From contig JAFADM010000222.1 in assembly GCA_023424865.1 (NCBI GenBank), positions 1-12,168 on the forward strand: 12,168 nt of DNA, given 5' to 3'. This document shows, in pieces, positions 1 through 6,204 of the stretch. The position numbers and the translations under genes were made by a program. The DNA is from Bacillota bacterium. Lineage in GTDB: Bacteria > Bacillota_A > Clostridia > DSM-8532. A model generated the notes under the pieces. It did no database searches. It was given only the letters and a program-made list of their open reading frames with translations, and was not told the origin of the DNA. Every line of letters begins with the position of its first letter. Position 1 is the stretch's first letter.

Positions 1-131
1 ATGTCCCGGTAGCCGTCAAATTGCAAGGCCTGAAGCCGATTATTCTACACCTGTCTTATATTTTTGCCAAGGGGTTTTATTAATTATTTTCGACTGTTGT
101 AGAAAATGAAAAAAGGCATTACCGATACGTT
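1..131. other. Left-edge non-coding stretch
   Basis: No gene can be supported here. Two plus-strand frames are open from the window edge, one to a TAA at 81-83 and one to a TGA at 107-109. Either could be the last codons of a gene that starts outside the window, but 27 to 35 codons without a recognisable motif is not evidence. The minus strand carries a good promoter (separate entry) reading out of the window, which argues that the neighbour to the left is transcribed leftward. Confidence 0.4.
42..70 (-). promoter_or_regulatory. Sigma-A type promoter reading leftward out of the window
   Basis: On the minus strand TTGGCA (65-70) and TAGAAT (42-47) are separated by exactly 17 bp. Each hexamer matches the consensus at five of six positions. 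Transcription would begin near position 35 and run off the left edge. No start codon with a ribosome binding site is visible in the few remaining bases, so the gene served cannot be named. Confidence 0.45.
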
Positions 132-869
132 TTATTTTTTGGTTGAGGCCACCAGAAGCATCATGGGGCGCCGAAGCTCGTCACCCATGCCGGGCACGGA
201 ATCCAGAAGCTGGGAAGCAGGCCGGGGCTCAACAATGCGGTTAATGGAAAAGCCTGTTTCTAGCAGCGTATTCATATAAGTTGTAAGGCTTTTGTGGTAC
301 TTGACAACCTTCTCTCCCAAAAAAACCGTCTCCCTCTTCCCTTCGTAAAAATACCTGTCGACCGGCCAATGGCTGCGTTCCCCGGCAGCATCAAATACCC
401 ACTCCTGCCCGCCATGGGCTGTAAAGATGGGATGCTCCACTGAAAAGACAAAATCGCCTCCTGCTTTAAGGCAAAAACTTACACGTCGGCAGATATCCTG
501 AAAATCCGGGGTGTAGTGAAGAGCAAGGGAGCTTATAACCAGGTCAAAGGAATTGGGCTCAAACACCATATCCTCCATTGCCATCCGGCGATATTCCACA
601 TTGGCAAAGCAGGCAGTTTTCTCTTTGGCAACAGCCAGCATCTTCTCCGACAAATCAATCCCCAGAACATAGGCGGCTTGTTGCTCGGCTGCATAAATGC
701 AATGCCAGCCAAAACCGCAGCCGATATCCAGGACACGTTTACCTTTAAAATCTGGCAGCATTTTTTTTAATTCATGCCATTCCCCTGCGGCGCTTAAGCC
801 CTGAACAGAACGTGGAAAGTGGCTGTAGGTCTCAAAAAATTTACTATCGTCGTACTTGTTTTCTTTCAT
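132..869 (-). CDS. Class I SAM-dependent methyltransferase
   Basis: A 245-residue soluble methyltransferase with the Rossmann fold of class I enzymes, predicted to transfer a methyl group from S-adenosylmethionine to an unknown substrate. Motif I is VLDIGCGFG at about residues 46-54. The acidic ribose-binding position is in GIDLS (about 70-74), the adenine-contacting acidic motif is AMED (about 97-100), and FDLVISSLALHY (about 108-119) is motif IV. This layout is that of the UbiE/Methyltransf_11 group, many of which act on small molecules. The ATG start is preceded by AGGGGG, a good ribosome binding site at a rather long distance. The gene is transcribed divergently from the TetR gene at 1133 across a 263-bp AT-rich gap, and no partner on its own strand is visible. 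Motifs make the fold secure. The substrate cannot be inferred. Confidence 0.9.
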   Translation of the reverse strand: MKENKYDDSKFFETYSHFPRSVQGLSAAGEWHELKKMLPDFKGKRVLDIGCGFGWHCIYAAEQQAAYVLGIDLSEKMLAVAKEKTACFANVEYRRMAMEDMVFEPNSFDLVISSLALHYTPDFQDICRRVSFCLKAGGDFVFSVEHPIFTAHGGQEWVFDAAGERSHWPVDRYFYEGKRETVFLGEKVVKYHKSLTTYMNTLLETGFSINRIVEPRPASQLLDSVPGMGDELRRPMMLLVASTKK

Positions 870-1004
870 AATACTTTTTCCCCCTAATGACTGTATTCAA
901 CTGTTTATTCTAACCGTTTTATTAGGATTGCATATTTTAATATACCATCTTTCTTGCCATCAAAGGATTTATTATTACAGGGCTTCCTTTAAGATAAAAT
1001 TTCT

Positions 1005-1030
1005 TTAAGCATACCCAGCCTTAGGCTTAA
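1005..1030. repeat. Nested inverted repeats in the divergent intergenic region
   Basis: TTAAGC (1005-1010) and GCTTAA (1025-1030) form an inverted repeat that overlaps a tighter one, AGCCT-T-AGGCT (1017-1027). It lies in the gap between the divergent methyltransferase and TetR genes, upstream of the proposed TetR promoter. The arms are short and the region is AT-rich. It could be a regulator site, but this is a weak call. Confidence 0.25.
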
Positions 1031-1055
1031 TGGAATTAATTTTTTTGCAGATAGT

Positions 1056-1084
1056 TTGCTTTTTTTCAAAAGACAAAGTAGAAT
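1056..1084 (+). promoter_or_regulatory. Promoter of the TetR-hydrolase operon
   Basis: TTGCTT (1056-1061) and TAGAAT (1079-1084) are spaced by 17 bp. The -10 matches consensus at five of six positions; the -35 is weak. A start site near 1091 would place the overlapping palindromes at 1093-1117 right at the start of transcription, the usual position of a TetR repressor site. Confidence 0.45.
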
Positions 1085-1092
1085 AAAAACAA

Positions 1093-1117
1093 GGTAAATA
1101 CCGAAGGTATCCTCGGT
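1093..1117. promoter_or_regulatory. Candidate TetR operator (overlapping palindromes)
   Basis: A perfect inverted repeat, ATACC-GAA-GGTAT (1098-1110), overlaps the longer near-palindrome ACCGAAGGTATCCTCGGT (1100-1117; 14 of 18 positions symmetric). A third unit, GGTA-AA-TACC (1093-1102), precedes them. They sit just after the predicted -10 and 16 bp before the TetR start codon. Autoregulation is the common arrangement for this family; binding here is inferred from position and symmetry only. Confidence 0.5.
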
Positions 1118-1132
1118 TTCGAAGATAAGTCC

Positions 1133-1723
1133 ATGAATAAAGGCAGTAAAACTAAAACTAAGATACAGCAGATCACGAAAGAACTGATTTTAACCAAAGG
1201 CTACCCTTTTGTCACTATGACTGATGTATCCCTGGCCGTCCCCCTGTCCATTGGCGGACTATACTACCACTACGGGTCCATTGAAGAAATCCTTATGGAT
1301 TTAATTCACTCAGAGACAGGCAATGTGTGGATGCTCTTTGAAGGCAAGGATACCTTTGATTCTTTAATTTCCGCTCTGGAACAGTATTTTGAACTGGAAA
1401 AGAGGGACTTGCTGACTTTCGATCATACGCTCAATACGATCCTATATCAGTATTATTTCAGCTTTCCCCAGGACAAAAGGAAAGCAATTCTGGAAATTTC
1501 GTACACACAAGTCATGGAAAAGATGCAAAGGGTTTTGATAAGTTTTTTTAAGGATGAAGAACCTGTTAAAACCATTACAAACCATCTCTATGTGGTTTTG
1601 CAGGGCTTAAACATGCTGGCCATGACAGGTCGGATTACACCTGAAATTATTGATTGGGAATTTGAACAAACCGTTCAAATGATAAAGGACTATTATATGC
1701 AGCAGAAAGGAACGGGATTATAA
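1133..1723 (+). CDS. TetR/AcrR family transcriptional regulator
   Basis: A 196-residue one-component regulator. Residues of about 8-55 form the N-terminal three-helix DNA-binding domain: KIQQITKELILTKGYPFVTM, then a recognition region ending in GGLYYHYGSIEEIL, equivalent to the family's G-x-(F/L)-Y-x-H-(F/Y)-x-(S/N)-K-E-E-(I/L) signature. The C-terminal part (about 60-196) is helical and divergent, as expected for the ligand-binding and dimer domain, so the inducer is unknown. The start codon has only a weak purine-rich site (GAAGATAAG) before it. The stop codon TAA is directly followed by the ATG of the alpha/beta hydrolase, so the two are co-transcribed and probably translationally coupled. 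Palindromes just upstream suggest that it represses its own operon. Confidence 0.9.
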   Translation: MNKGSKTKTKIQQITKELILTKGYPFVTMTDVSLAVPLSIGGLYYHYGSIEEILMDLIHSETGNVWMLFEGKDTFDSLISALEQYFELEKRDLLTFDHTLNTILYQYYFSFPQDKRKAILEISYTQVMEKMQRVLISFFKDEEPVKTITNHLYVVLQGLNMLAMTGRITPEIIDWEFEQTVQMIKDYYMQQKGTGL

Positions 1724-2590
1724 ATGGAATATTCGGTTGAAAAGGTGTCTGAAGAGAGCTTTGGGAAACTCAAGGTTTGTGAGAAAAGGATGACGTATAA
1801 CGGTACACAATGGCGCTACACGGTCAGCGGAAGCGGAAATACATATATTCTCGCCCTCCTTTCAAATGTAGCCGGACAATGGCTTGCTTTGCCCTTGGCG
1901 GAAGAATTCATGGACAGCTGCACCACTATTGCGTTATCGGTGCCGCCTATGCCAAGCTTTGAGAAAACGGCTGACGGGCTGTATAACCTTTTAATGCAGG
2001 AGCAGGTTGAAAAATGCTATGGCATCGGACATTCAAACGGCGGAGTGCACCTGCAAAACCTTATCCAAAAGCACCCGCAAATAGTGGACAAAATCGTTTT
2101 TTCCCATTCGTTAACATCAATGAATGAGAATGATGCCTATACCACCAACGCATCCGAGCTCAAGGTATATCAATTAACCCGCAAAATACTGAAGGTACTC
2201 CCCGTTTCCATTCTAACCTCTGCCCTTAGCCGCATGGCACTAAACAAGCTGGTTCTGAAGGCTGGAAAGCCTGAAACTGAGAGGCTTCTCACACTGTGCA
2301 GACAAACATTGAAGCAATTGACAAAAAAGGATTTTCTTACAATGGCAGATTGTATGGAGGATTTTCTTTACCATTATACCTTCACACCAGAGCCCTATAT
2401 CAACAGGCCCCAGGACGTTTTAATCGTGGACAGCCCAACCGACAAAATAGCCAATCCCATGCAGCGGGCCCAAATGCTTCGCTTGTGCCCCGGTGCTCAG
2501 GAATACCATTTCAAAACCGGAGGACACGTTACACTTATAAACTGCCAGGAGGAATACCTTAGCCTCCTTCACCGCTTCTGGAGGGTGTAG
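1724..2590 (+). CDS. Alpha/beta hydrolase fold protein
   Basis: A 288-residue protein of the alpha/beta hydrolase superfamily. The nucleophile elbow is IGHSNGG (about 101-107), with Ser104 in the G-x-S-x-G context. The likely acid is Asp236 or Asp240 in the strand LIVDSPTD, and His268 in the TGGHV motif completes the triad. The usual oxyanion-hole HG motif near the N-terminus is not obvious, so catalysis (esterase, lipase or C-C hydrolase) is inferred rather than shown. There is no signal peptide, so it is probably cytoplasmic. It follows the TetR gene with no intervening base; AAAGGA inside the end of the TetR gene is its ribosome binding site. The context suggests that the TetR protein controls it in response to a small molecule the hydrolase may act on. 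Confidence 0.85.
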   Translation: MEYSVEKVSEESFGKLKVCEKRMTYNGTQWRYTVSGSGNTYILALLSNVAGQWLALPLAEEFMDSCTTIALSVPPMPSFEKTADGLYNLLMQEQVEKCYGIGHSNGGVHLQNLIQKHPQIVDKIVFSHSLTSMNENDAYTTNASELKVYQLTRKILKVLPVSILTSALSRMALNKLVLKAGKPETERLLTLCRQTLKQLTKKDFLTMADCMEDFLYHYTFTPEPYINRPQDVLIVDSPTDKIANPMQRAQMLRLCPGAQEYHFKTGGHVTLINCQEEYLSLLHRFWRV

Positions 2591-2725
2591 CCAGTTTAGT
2601 TATGTACTTAGGTCACTTTACAAGTAACTACACCCAGACCGTGAAACGGGCTGTTGACAACAAAGGGCTGTATGCTCCCGCAGAGAGAGTATGCAGCCTG
2701 TGAGGTTGTAACAGCGCCTGTAACC
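2583..2725 (+). ncRNA. Hairpin-rich region, possible structured RNA or leader
   Basis: Four consecutive potential hairpins lie between the hydrolase stop codon and the next promoter. They are: an 8-bp stem GGGTGTAG (2583-2590) with CTACACCC (2628-2635), overlapping the hydrolase stop codon; CCGT-GAA-ACGG (2639-2649); a 13-bp stem 2665-2677 with 2687-2699, closed by a 9-nt loop and containing three G-U pairs; and GGTT/AACC plus ACAG/CTGT around a CGC loop with a 3-nt bulge (2704-2725). There is no U-tract after the stems, so this is not a simple terminator. It does not show the T-box AGGGTGGNACCGCG element, and I do not recognise a known riboswitch. It could be a processed 3' region, a leader RNA or a small RNA. 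Confidence 0.35.
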
Positions 2726-2776
2726 GTAGCGTTGAGGATGCGTGTCCGTCTTTTGACTATCCATTACTATTCGTCA

Positions 2777-2805
2777 TTGACAAAGCGTCACTCTGTGATG
2801 TAAGC
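2777..2805 (+). promoter_or_regulatory. Promoter and operator-like palindrome of the TetR-Lgt operon
   Basis: A perfect -35 hexamer TTGACA (2777-2782) is followed by a poor -10 at about 2800-2805 (GTAAGC at 17 bp). In the spacer lies CGTCAC-TCT-GTGATG (2786-2800), an inverted repeat with one G-T mismatch. A dyad between -35 and -10 is a standard repressor position, so this may be the site of the downstream TetR protein. The weak -10 keeps confidence modest. Confidence 0.4.
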
Positions 2806-2841
2806 TTGCAACAGAGTTTAAATCTGTTAGGGGAATATTAT

Positions 2842-3456
2842 ATGGCAAGAGTAGTAAAAAAGCCGGAGGAAAGAAAAGAAGAATTGCTGGACATAGCAAT
2901 TAAGCTATTCATGGAAAAGGGCTATATGAATACTTCGGTAAAAGATATTTATACGGAGGCCAGCGGTTCATTCGGTATGTTCTATCATCACTTTGCGTCA
3001 AAAGAAGAAATATTTGAAGCTGCAATGGACAGGTATACCGATTTATTTGTTTCAGGTATTTCCGAGATTTTACTGGATAAAACACTCCCTTATAAGGAGC
3101 GGTATAAACGTGTTTTTATCCATTGGTTGGGATTAATTAACGGGCGCGATAAAGTACGGGGAACACAACATGATGTTGAGGTTTTCAGAGTATTATCAAG
3201 CAAAATGTTGAACGGTGCTGTTGAGCCGGTTAAGTGTTATTTTGACGAGGGAATAGAACAAGGAATTTTAAAAATAGAGGATAGCCGCAGCTACGCAATA
3301 TTTATTATCTATGGAATTTTCGGATTGATAAGCGAGGAAAGAAATCGTATTGGATGCAGTGAAAATGCCCGATATATATTCAAAAATATCTCAAAGCTGA
3401 TTGTACCTATACTTGGTGTTGATGAAAGTACGTTTAACTTTCCGGAGGAAAAATAA
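2842..3456 (+). CDS. TetR/AcrR family transcriptional regulator
   Basis: A 204-residue regulator. The DNA-binding domain covers about residues 10-58: ERKEELLDIAIKLFMEKGY, then TSVKDIYTEA, then SGSFGMFYHHFASKEEIFEA, which fits the family signature well. The C-terminal ligand domain is helical and not assignable. I chose the ATG at 2842, which has AGGGGA eight bases upstream, over the in-frame TTG at 2806, which has no such site and would add twelve atypical residues. Its TAA ends one base before the lgt-like ATG, so the two form a tight operon. A dyad in its promoter suggests autoregulation and thus control of the membrane enzyme. Confidence 0.9.
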   Translation: MARVVKKPEERKEELLDIAIKLFMEKGYMNTSVKDIYTEASGSFGMFYHHFASKEEIFEAAMDRYTDLFVSGISEILLDKTLPYKERYKRVFIHWLGLINGRDKVRGTQHDVEVFRVLSSKMLNGAVEPVKCYFDEGIEQGILKIEDSRSYAIFIIYGIFGLISEERNRIGCSENARYIFKNISKLIVPILGVDESTFNFPEEK

Positions 3457-3457
3457 T

Positions 3458-4228
3458 ATGCATAATGATTTGTTTTCAATAGGCCCTTTCACTGTTCATA
3501 CATACGGGCTGATGATTGCTATTGGTGTTATAGCCGCATATTTGACCGCTGGATATCGGGCAAAACGTTTGAACATAAATAGCAGTCACATTGATTTGTT
3601 GAGTGTTTGGATTTTATTGGGCGGGATATTAGGCGCAAAGATCTTATATTGGTTTACCCAGATAAAAAATATAATGCAATCCCCCGCAATCTTACTGAAT
3701 ATAACAAACGGGTTTGTTGTGTATGGCGGTATTATCGGCGGCATATTAGCAGGCTATTTATATTGCAGAAAAAAGCAATTGGCATTTTTAAAGTGTTTTG
3801 ATTTGTTTATACCCTCTGTCGCATTAGCACAAGGATTGGGTCGTATTGGCTGTTTCATGGCAGGCTGCTGTTATGGCATAGAAACAACAAGCGCATGGGG
3901 GGTGGTATTCCCTTCATCTTCCCTTGCTCCCGGCGGAGTACCTTTAATACCTACACAGTTAATTTCAAGCGGCCTGGATTTTATTCTTTTTGCAATAGTG
4001 ATATTTTATGCGAAAAGGAAAAAGGCAGACGGTCAGGTAGCCGCTCTTTATTTGATTTTATACAGTGCGGGCAGGTTTAGCCTTGAATTTTTCAGAGGTG
4101 ATTTAGCGCGTGGGAGTGTCGGTGTATTATCGACTTCGCAATTTATAGCCATTTTCCTATTTATTATTGGGTGCGTGTTGTTTTTTGTAAAGCACCGTAA
4201 AATAATCGTTAATACGCCTGGAGAATAG
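3458..4228 (+). CDS. lgt: Lgt-family prolipoprotein diacylglyceryl transferase paralogue
   Basis: A 256-residue polytopic membrane protein of the Lgt family, which moves diacylglycerol from phosphatidylglycerol to the lipobox cysteine of prolipoproteins. Visible family marks are HTYGLM (about 14-19), YGGIIGG (about 89-95), the signature region GRIGCFMAGCCYG (128-140) and AGRFSLEFFRGD (about 204-215), which keeps the Arg and Glu known as important in E. coli Lgt (R239, E243). In the signature, the positions of E. coli Asn146 and Glu151 are both Cys here (Cys132, Cys137), followed by a third (Cys138), and the H103 position is Tyr89. This cysteine-type signature is one I associate with Lgt-like paralogues in Clostridia and Bacteroidetes, so activity on lipoproteins is uncertain. 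The ATG at 3458 has GGAGG ten bases upstream; a longer reading from 3401 overlaps the TetR gene and is unlikely. Confidence 0.85.
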   Translation: MHNDLFSIGPFTVHTYGLMIAIGVIAAYLTAGYRAKRLNINSSHIDLLSVWILLGGILGAKILYWFTQIKNIMQSPAILLNITNGFVVYGGIIGGILAGYLYCRKKQLAFLKCFDLFIPSVALAQGLGRIGCFMAGCCYGIETTSAWGVVFPSSSLAPGGVPLIPTQLISSGLDFILFAIVIFYAKRKKADGQVAALYLILYSAGRFSLEFFRGDLARGSVGVLSTSQFIAIFLFIIGCVLFFVKHRKIIVNTPGE

Positions 4229-4365
4229 ACCCCAAGGACAGGATATGTTTGGAATGCTGACGAAACGAGCTGGGATGCAAAGCGAGTGCATCATTCAAGG
4301 CTAATGTAAAGGTTCCGGCAGAGCGGGAAAGAGGATGCTCAGGCGTTCTGGACTCTTAAAAACAG
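4229..4365. other. Intergenic tail after lgt-like gene
   Basis: There is no open frame with a ribosome binding site. It holds a 6-bp hairpin, GATGCA (4274-4279) with TGCATC (4287-4292), and a longer-range pairing CAGAGCG with CGTTCTG (about 4319-4352) that needs one G-U pair. It probably forms the 3' untranslated region of the TetR-Lgt transcript ahead of the terminator at 4366. Confidence 0.4.
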
Positions 4366-4416
4366 GAAACGGCAGCTTTCGTCCACCCTTTCGGATAAGA
4401 ATTCAGCTGCCGTTTC
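4366..4416. terminator. Bidirectional rho-independent terminator
   Basis: A perfect 12-bp stem, GAAACGGCAGCT (4366-4377) with AGCTGCCGTTTC (4405-4416), closes a 27-nt loop. On the plus strand it is followed by a T-rich GTTTATTATAA. On the minus strand it is followed by CTGTTTTTAAG. It lies between the convergent lgt-like gene and the FMN reductase gene, so it can stop both transcripts. Confidence 0.8.
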
Positions 4417-4487
4417 GTTTATTATAAGCCATTAAATCAAGAGTTGATTTAAACTCAGGCAATTGGATTTAATTTAAATATGCACAC

Positions 4488-5036
4488 TTATGAGACCTTT
4501 TCAACCCAAGCAGCAAATGCAGCTAAGAAGCCGTCAATAAACGCTTTGGTATCCGCATTGCCCAGCGCGCCTTTTTCATCAAGGGAGGTATGGTACGAGC
4601 CCAGATAAGCCTCCGGCTGAGCCAGGGTCAAAACATTCAGGAATGTAAGCACCTGGCGCAGGTGATGATTAGCGCCAAAGCCACCGATAGCACCCGGAGA
4701 CTGGCTGATGACAGCGCCGGGCTTACCAGCCCAAGCATTTGCCCCATAAGGTCTGGAGCCTACATCAAGAGCATTTTTAAGTGCCGCCGGTATCGAACGG
4801 TTGTGTTCGGGAGTAATAAAAAGTACGCCGTCAAAGGCCTTAATTTCATTGCGGAACGTGGTGTATTCCTGAGGATCGTTGCCATCGTAATCCTGATTGT
4901 AAAGAGGAAGCTTGCTGATATCTACCGCTTTAAAGCTGTAGCCTGCCGGTGCATGGCCAATTACGTAGTCAGCGATGCTCTTTGAAAAGGAATTCTCTCT
5001 TAAACTGCCTGTGATAATGCCTATTGTTTTGTTCAT
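4488..5036 (-). CDS. NADPH-dependent FMN reductase family protein
   Basis: A 182-residue flavodoxin-fold reductase. The FMN-phosphate loop is TGSLRENSFSK (about 9-19), LPLYNQDYD (about 43-51) is a typical second segment, and PEHNRSIPAALKNALD (76-91) is the family signature that contacts flavin and dimer partner. SPGAIGGFGANHHLRQVL (about 113-130) is the third block. This pattern matches the NADPH:FMN/chromate/quinone reductase group (ChrR, YieF, azoreductase-like). The likely role is two-electron reduction of quinones or electrophiles using NAD(P)H. It is the last gene of the Rrf2 operon, 66 bp after the NAD(P)-binding gene. It has a strong AGGAGG site and an unusual AT-rich palindrome array in front, which may give it its own control. 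Confidence 0.9.
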   Translation of the reverse strand: MNKTIGIITGSLRENSFSKSIADYVIGHAPAGYSFKAVDISKLPLYNQDYDGNDPQEYTTFRNEIKAFDGVLFITPEHNRSIPAALKNALDVGSRPYGANAWAGKPGAVISQSPGAIGGFGANHHLRQVLTFLNVLTLAQPEAYLGSYHTSLDEKGALGNADTKAFIDGFLAAFAAWVEKVS

Positions 5037-5058
5037 GGTAAAATACCTCCTGATATCC

Positions 5059-5080
5059 TTATAAATTTATAATATTATAA
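5059..5080. promoter_or_regulatory. Triple TTATAA array before the FMN reductase gene
   Basis: TTATAA occurs at 5059-5064, 5067-5072 and 5075-5080, an 8-bp period, so that two perfect 14-bp palindromes overlap (5059-5072 and 5067-5080). The second is TTATAAT joined directly to ATTATAA. This resembles the PerR box TTATAATnATTATAA but lacks its central base. The gap is very AT-rich, so chance palindromes are likelier than usual; treat it as a candidate site for a Fur/PerR-type regulator. Confidence 0.35.
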
Positions 5081-5102
5081 TTTTATGATTTTTATTTTTA
5101 TT

Positions 5103-5744
5103 TTATTGATTTCTTACCGTAAATCTTGTACGGATAAATTGCGGATTTTCAATTTCATTTAAAATGGCTACAGCCATGGTTCCGCTTGTAACAACGGACT
5201 TCCCGTCAGCCGACGCCAGCAGGTGATCCTTTCCCAAAACAGGAACAGTTGCTTCTCCTGCAACAAATTCGGCCGAAGGAGATACCCCCACCCAGTTAAC
5301 ATTCTCAATGCTTCTTAAGAAGTTCAATGCTTTATAGGCTTCAATAGGGATGGTAATCCATGATGCTGCGTCGGGAACGGTTTTCAATGTATCCAGAAAC
5401 AGCTTTCCCTCCTGGTCCAAAAGGCTTGCTGCTCCCAGAATAAAGAACAAGCGGGGTTTTTCTGTTTCTCTGAATAAGGCAATGAGCTTAGCCGCTAAAT
5501 CCAGGTGCAAATACGCCTTATCAGGGCTTGTAGCAAAAGCGTTTACGATAACATCAAAGCCCTCCAGATCGGATTTTGTTAAATTAAATACATCTTTAGT
5601 TATAAGTTTAGCGTCGCTCCCCAGCAAGGAAACAGCTTTTTCCTTGTTTCTGACGATTGCGGTAACATCGTGTCCCCGGGCTACGCTTTCTTTATATAGG
5701 GCCGTACCGGCCATGCCGGTTGCACCGATAATTCCAAGTTTCAT
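5103..5744 (-). CDS. NAD(P)-binding Rossmann protein, YwnB-like
   Basis: A 213-residue protein with the N-terminal dinucleotide-binding loop GATGMAG (residues 7-13; G-x-x-G-x-x-G) after strand KLGII, then VTAIVRNKEKA, where Arg32 would favour NADPH. DVIVNAFATSP (about 65-75) follows the second half of the Rossmann fold. It belongs to the NAD(P)H-binding, NmrA-like atypical short-chain group. Length and layout recall B. subtilis YwnB, which from memory is also next to an Rrf2-type regulator, YwnA. It could be a reductase or a redox-sensing protein without catalysis; the Tyr-x-x-x-Lys of classical SDRs is not apparent. It starts 18 bp after the Rrf2 gene, with AGGAGG six bases before the ATG. 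Confidence 0.85.
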   Translation of the reverse strand: MKLGIIGATGMAGTALYKESVARGHDVTAIVRNKEKAVSLLGSDAKLITKDVFNLTKSDLEGFDVIVNAFATSPDKAYLHLDLAAKLIALFRETEKPRLFFILGAASLLDQEGKLFLDTLKTVPDAASWITIPIEAYKALNFLRSIENVNWVGVSPSAEFVAGEATVPVLGKDHLLASADGKSVVTSGTMAVAILNEIENPQFIRTRFTVRNQ

Positions 5745-5762
5745 GATAGACCTCCTGATAAA

Positions 5763-6170
5763 TCAAACAAATTCCTTTGTAATATCCGCCAATGTAATAG
5801 CGGATAATTTTTCCTCGGTTGCGGACTGTATACTGTCATATAAGTTTTCAAGTGTGCTTTCAATCTTTGCCCCTACGGGACATTTATGATTCGTGTTGCC
5901 GTGAATGCTGAACAAATACGGATTATCCTCTACGGCACGGAATATATCAAGAATGGTAATCTCCTCTTCTTTCCTTGCCAGTCCTGTAACACCGAGCTTG
6001 GTACTTGCCTCAATTAGCTTAGCTTTCTTCAAACGGCTCATCAATCGGCGAACCAAAGCAGGGTTTGTGTTAATACTTGAAGCAATATACTCTGAGGTTA
6101 CCGGGTCCGTACCTTTTAGCGCAACAACACTTAATATATGAATGCTTACCGACAGTTTTGTTGAATACAT
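5763..6170 (-). CDS. Rrf2 family transcriptional regulator, YwnA-like
   Basis: A 135-residue regulator. The winged helix-turn-helix spans about residues 8-65: KLSVSIHILSVVALKG, then VTSEYIASSINTNPALVRRLMSRLKKAKLI, and the wing. It has a single cysteine, Cys97, in HKCPVG, in place of the three-cysteine cluster that binds Fe-S in IscR and NsrR. This is the pattern of the YwnA-like subgroup and suggests thiol-based rather than cluster-based sensing, if it senses redox at all. I chose ATG at 6168-6170, which has AAGGAG six bases upstream, over the TTG at 6174-6176, which would abut that site. It heads the operon with the NAD(P)-binding protein and FMN reductase, and its promoter overlaps a perfect dyad, so autorepression is very likely. 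Confidence 0.9.
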   Translation of the reverse strand: MYSTKLSVSIHILSVVALKGTDPVTSEYIASSINTNPALVRRLMSRLKKAKLIEASTKLGVTGLARKEEEITILDIFRAVEDNPYLFSIHGNTNHKCPVGAKIESTLENLYDSIQSATEEKLSAITLADITKEFV

Positions 6171-6181
6171 ACGCAACTCCT

Positions 6182-6204
6182 TTTGTAACCATTATAGTTA
6201 CAAA
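6182..6204. promoter_or_regulatory. Rrf2 operator (perfect inverted repeat)
   Basis: TTTGTAAC (6182-6189) and GTTACAAA (6197-6204) are perfect 8-bp arms around a 7-bp spacer. The spacer contains the -10 hexamer of the operon promoter, so a bound dimer would block RNA polymerase. A 23-bp AT-rich dyad is typical in size for Rrf2 proteins. Assignment to the adjacent regulator is an inference from position. Confidence 0.7.

Noticed and set aside
3..83. Plus-strand open frame from the window edge to TAA, a possible C-terminal gene fragment
   Set aside because: Only 26 codons, another frame is equally open to 109, no recognisable motif, and a good minus-strand promoter overlaps it.
516..770. 84-codon plus-strand frame
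   Set aside because: Antisense shadow of the methyltransferase gene, with no ribosome binding site and no domain.
2296..2562. 88-codon frame inside the alpha/beta hydrolase gene
   Set aside because: Out-of-frame overlap within a gene whose catalytic motifs are intact; its translation is not protein-like.
2583..2841. T-box or other known riboswitch before the second TetR gene
   Set aside because: No AGGGTGGNACCGCG element, specifier loop or antiterminator/terminator switch; kept only as an unclassified structured region.
4590..4985. 131-codon plus-strand frame across the FMN reductase gene
   Set aside because: Antisense shadow of a gene with clear family motifs, and it starts without a ribosome binding site.
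5350..5889. 179-codon plus-strand frame spanning the NAD(P)-binding and Rrf2 genes
   Set aside because: Antisense to two recognised genes; low-complexity Ser/Leu-rich translation typical of a shadow frame.
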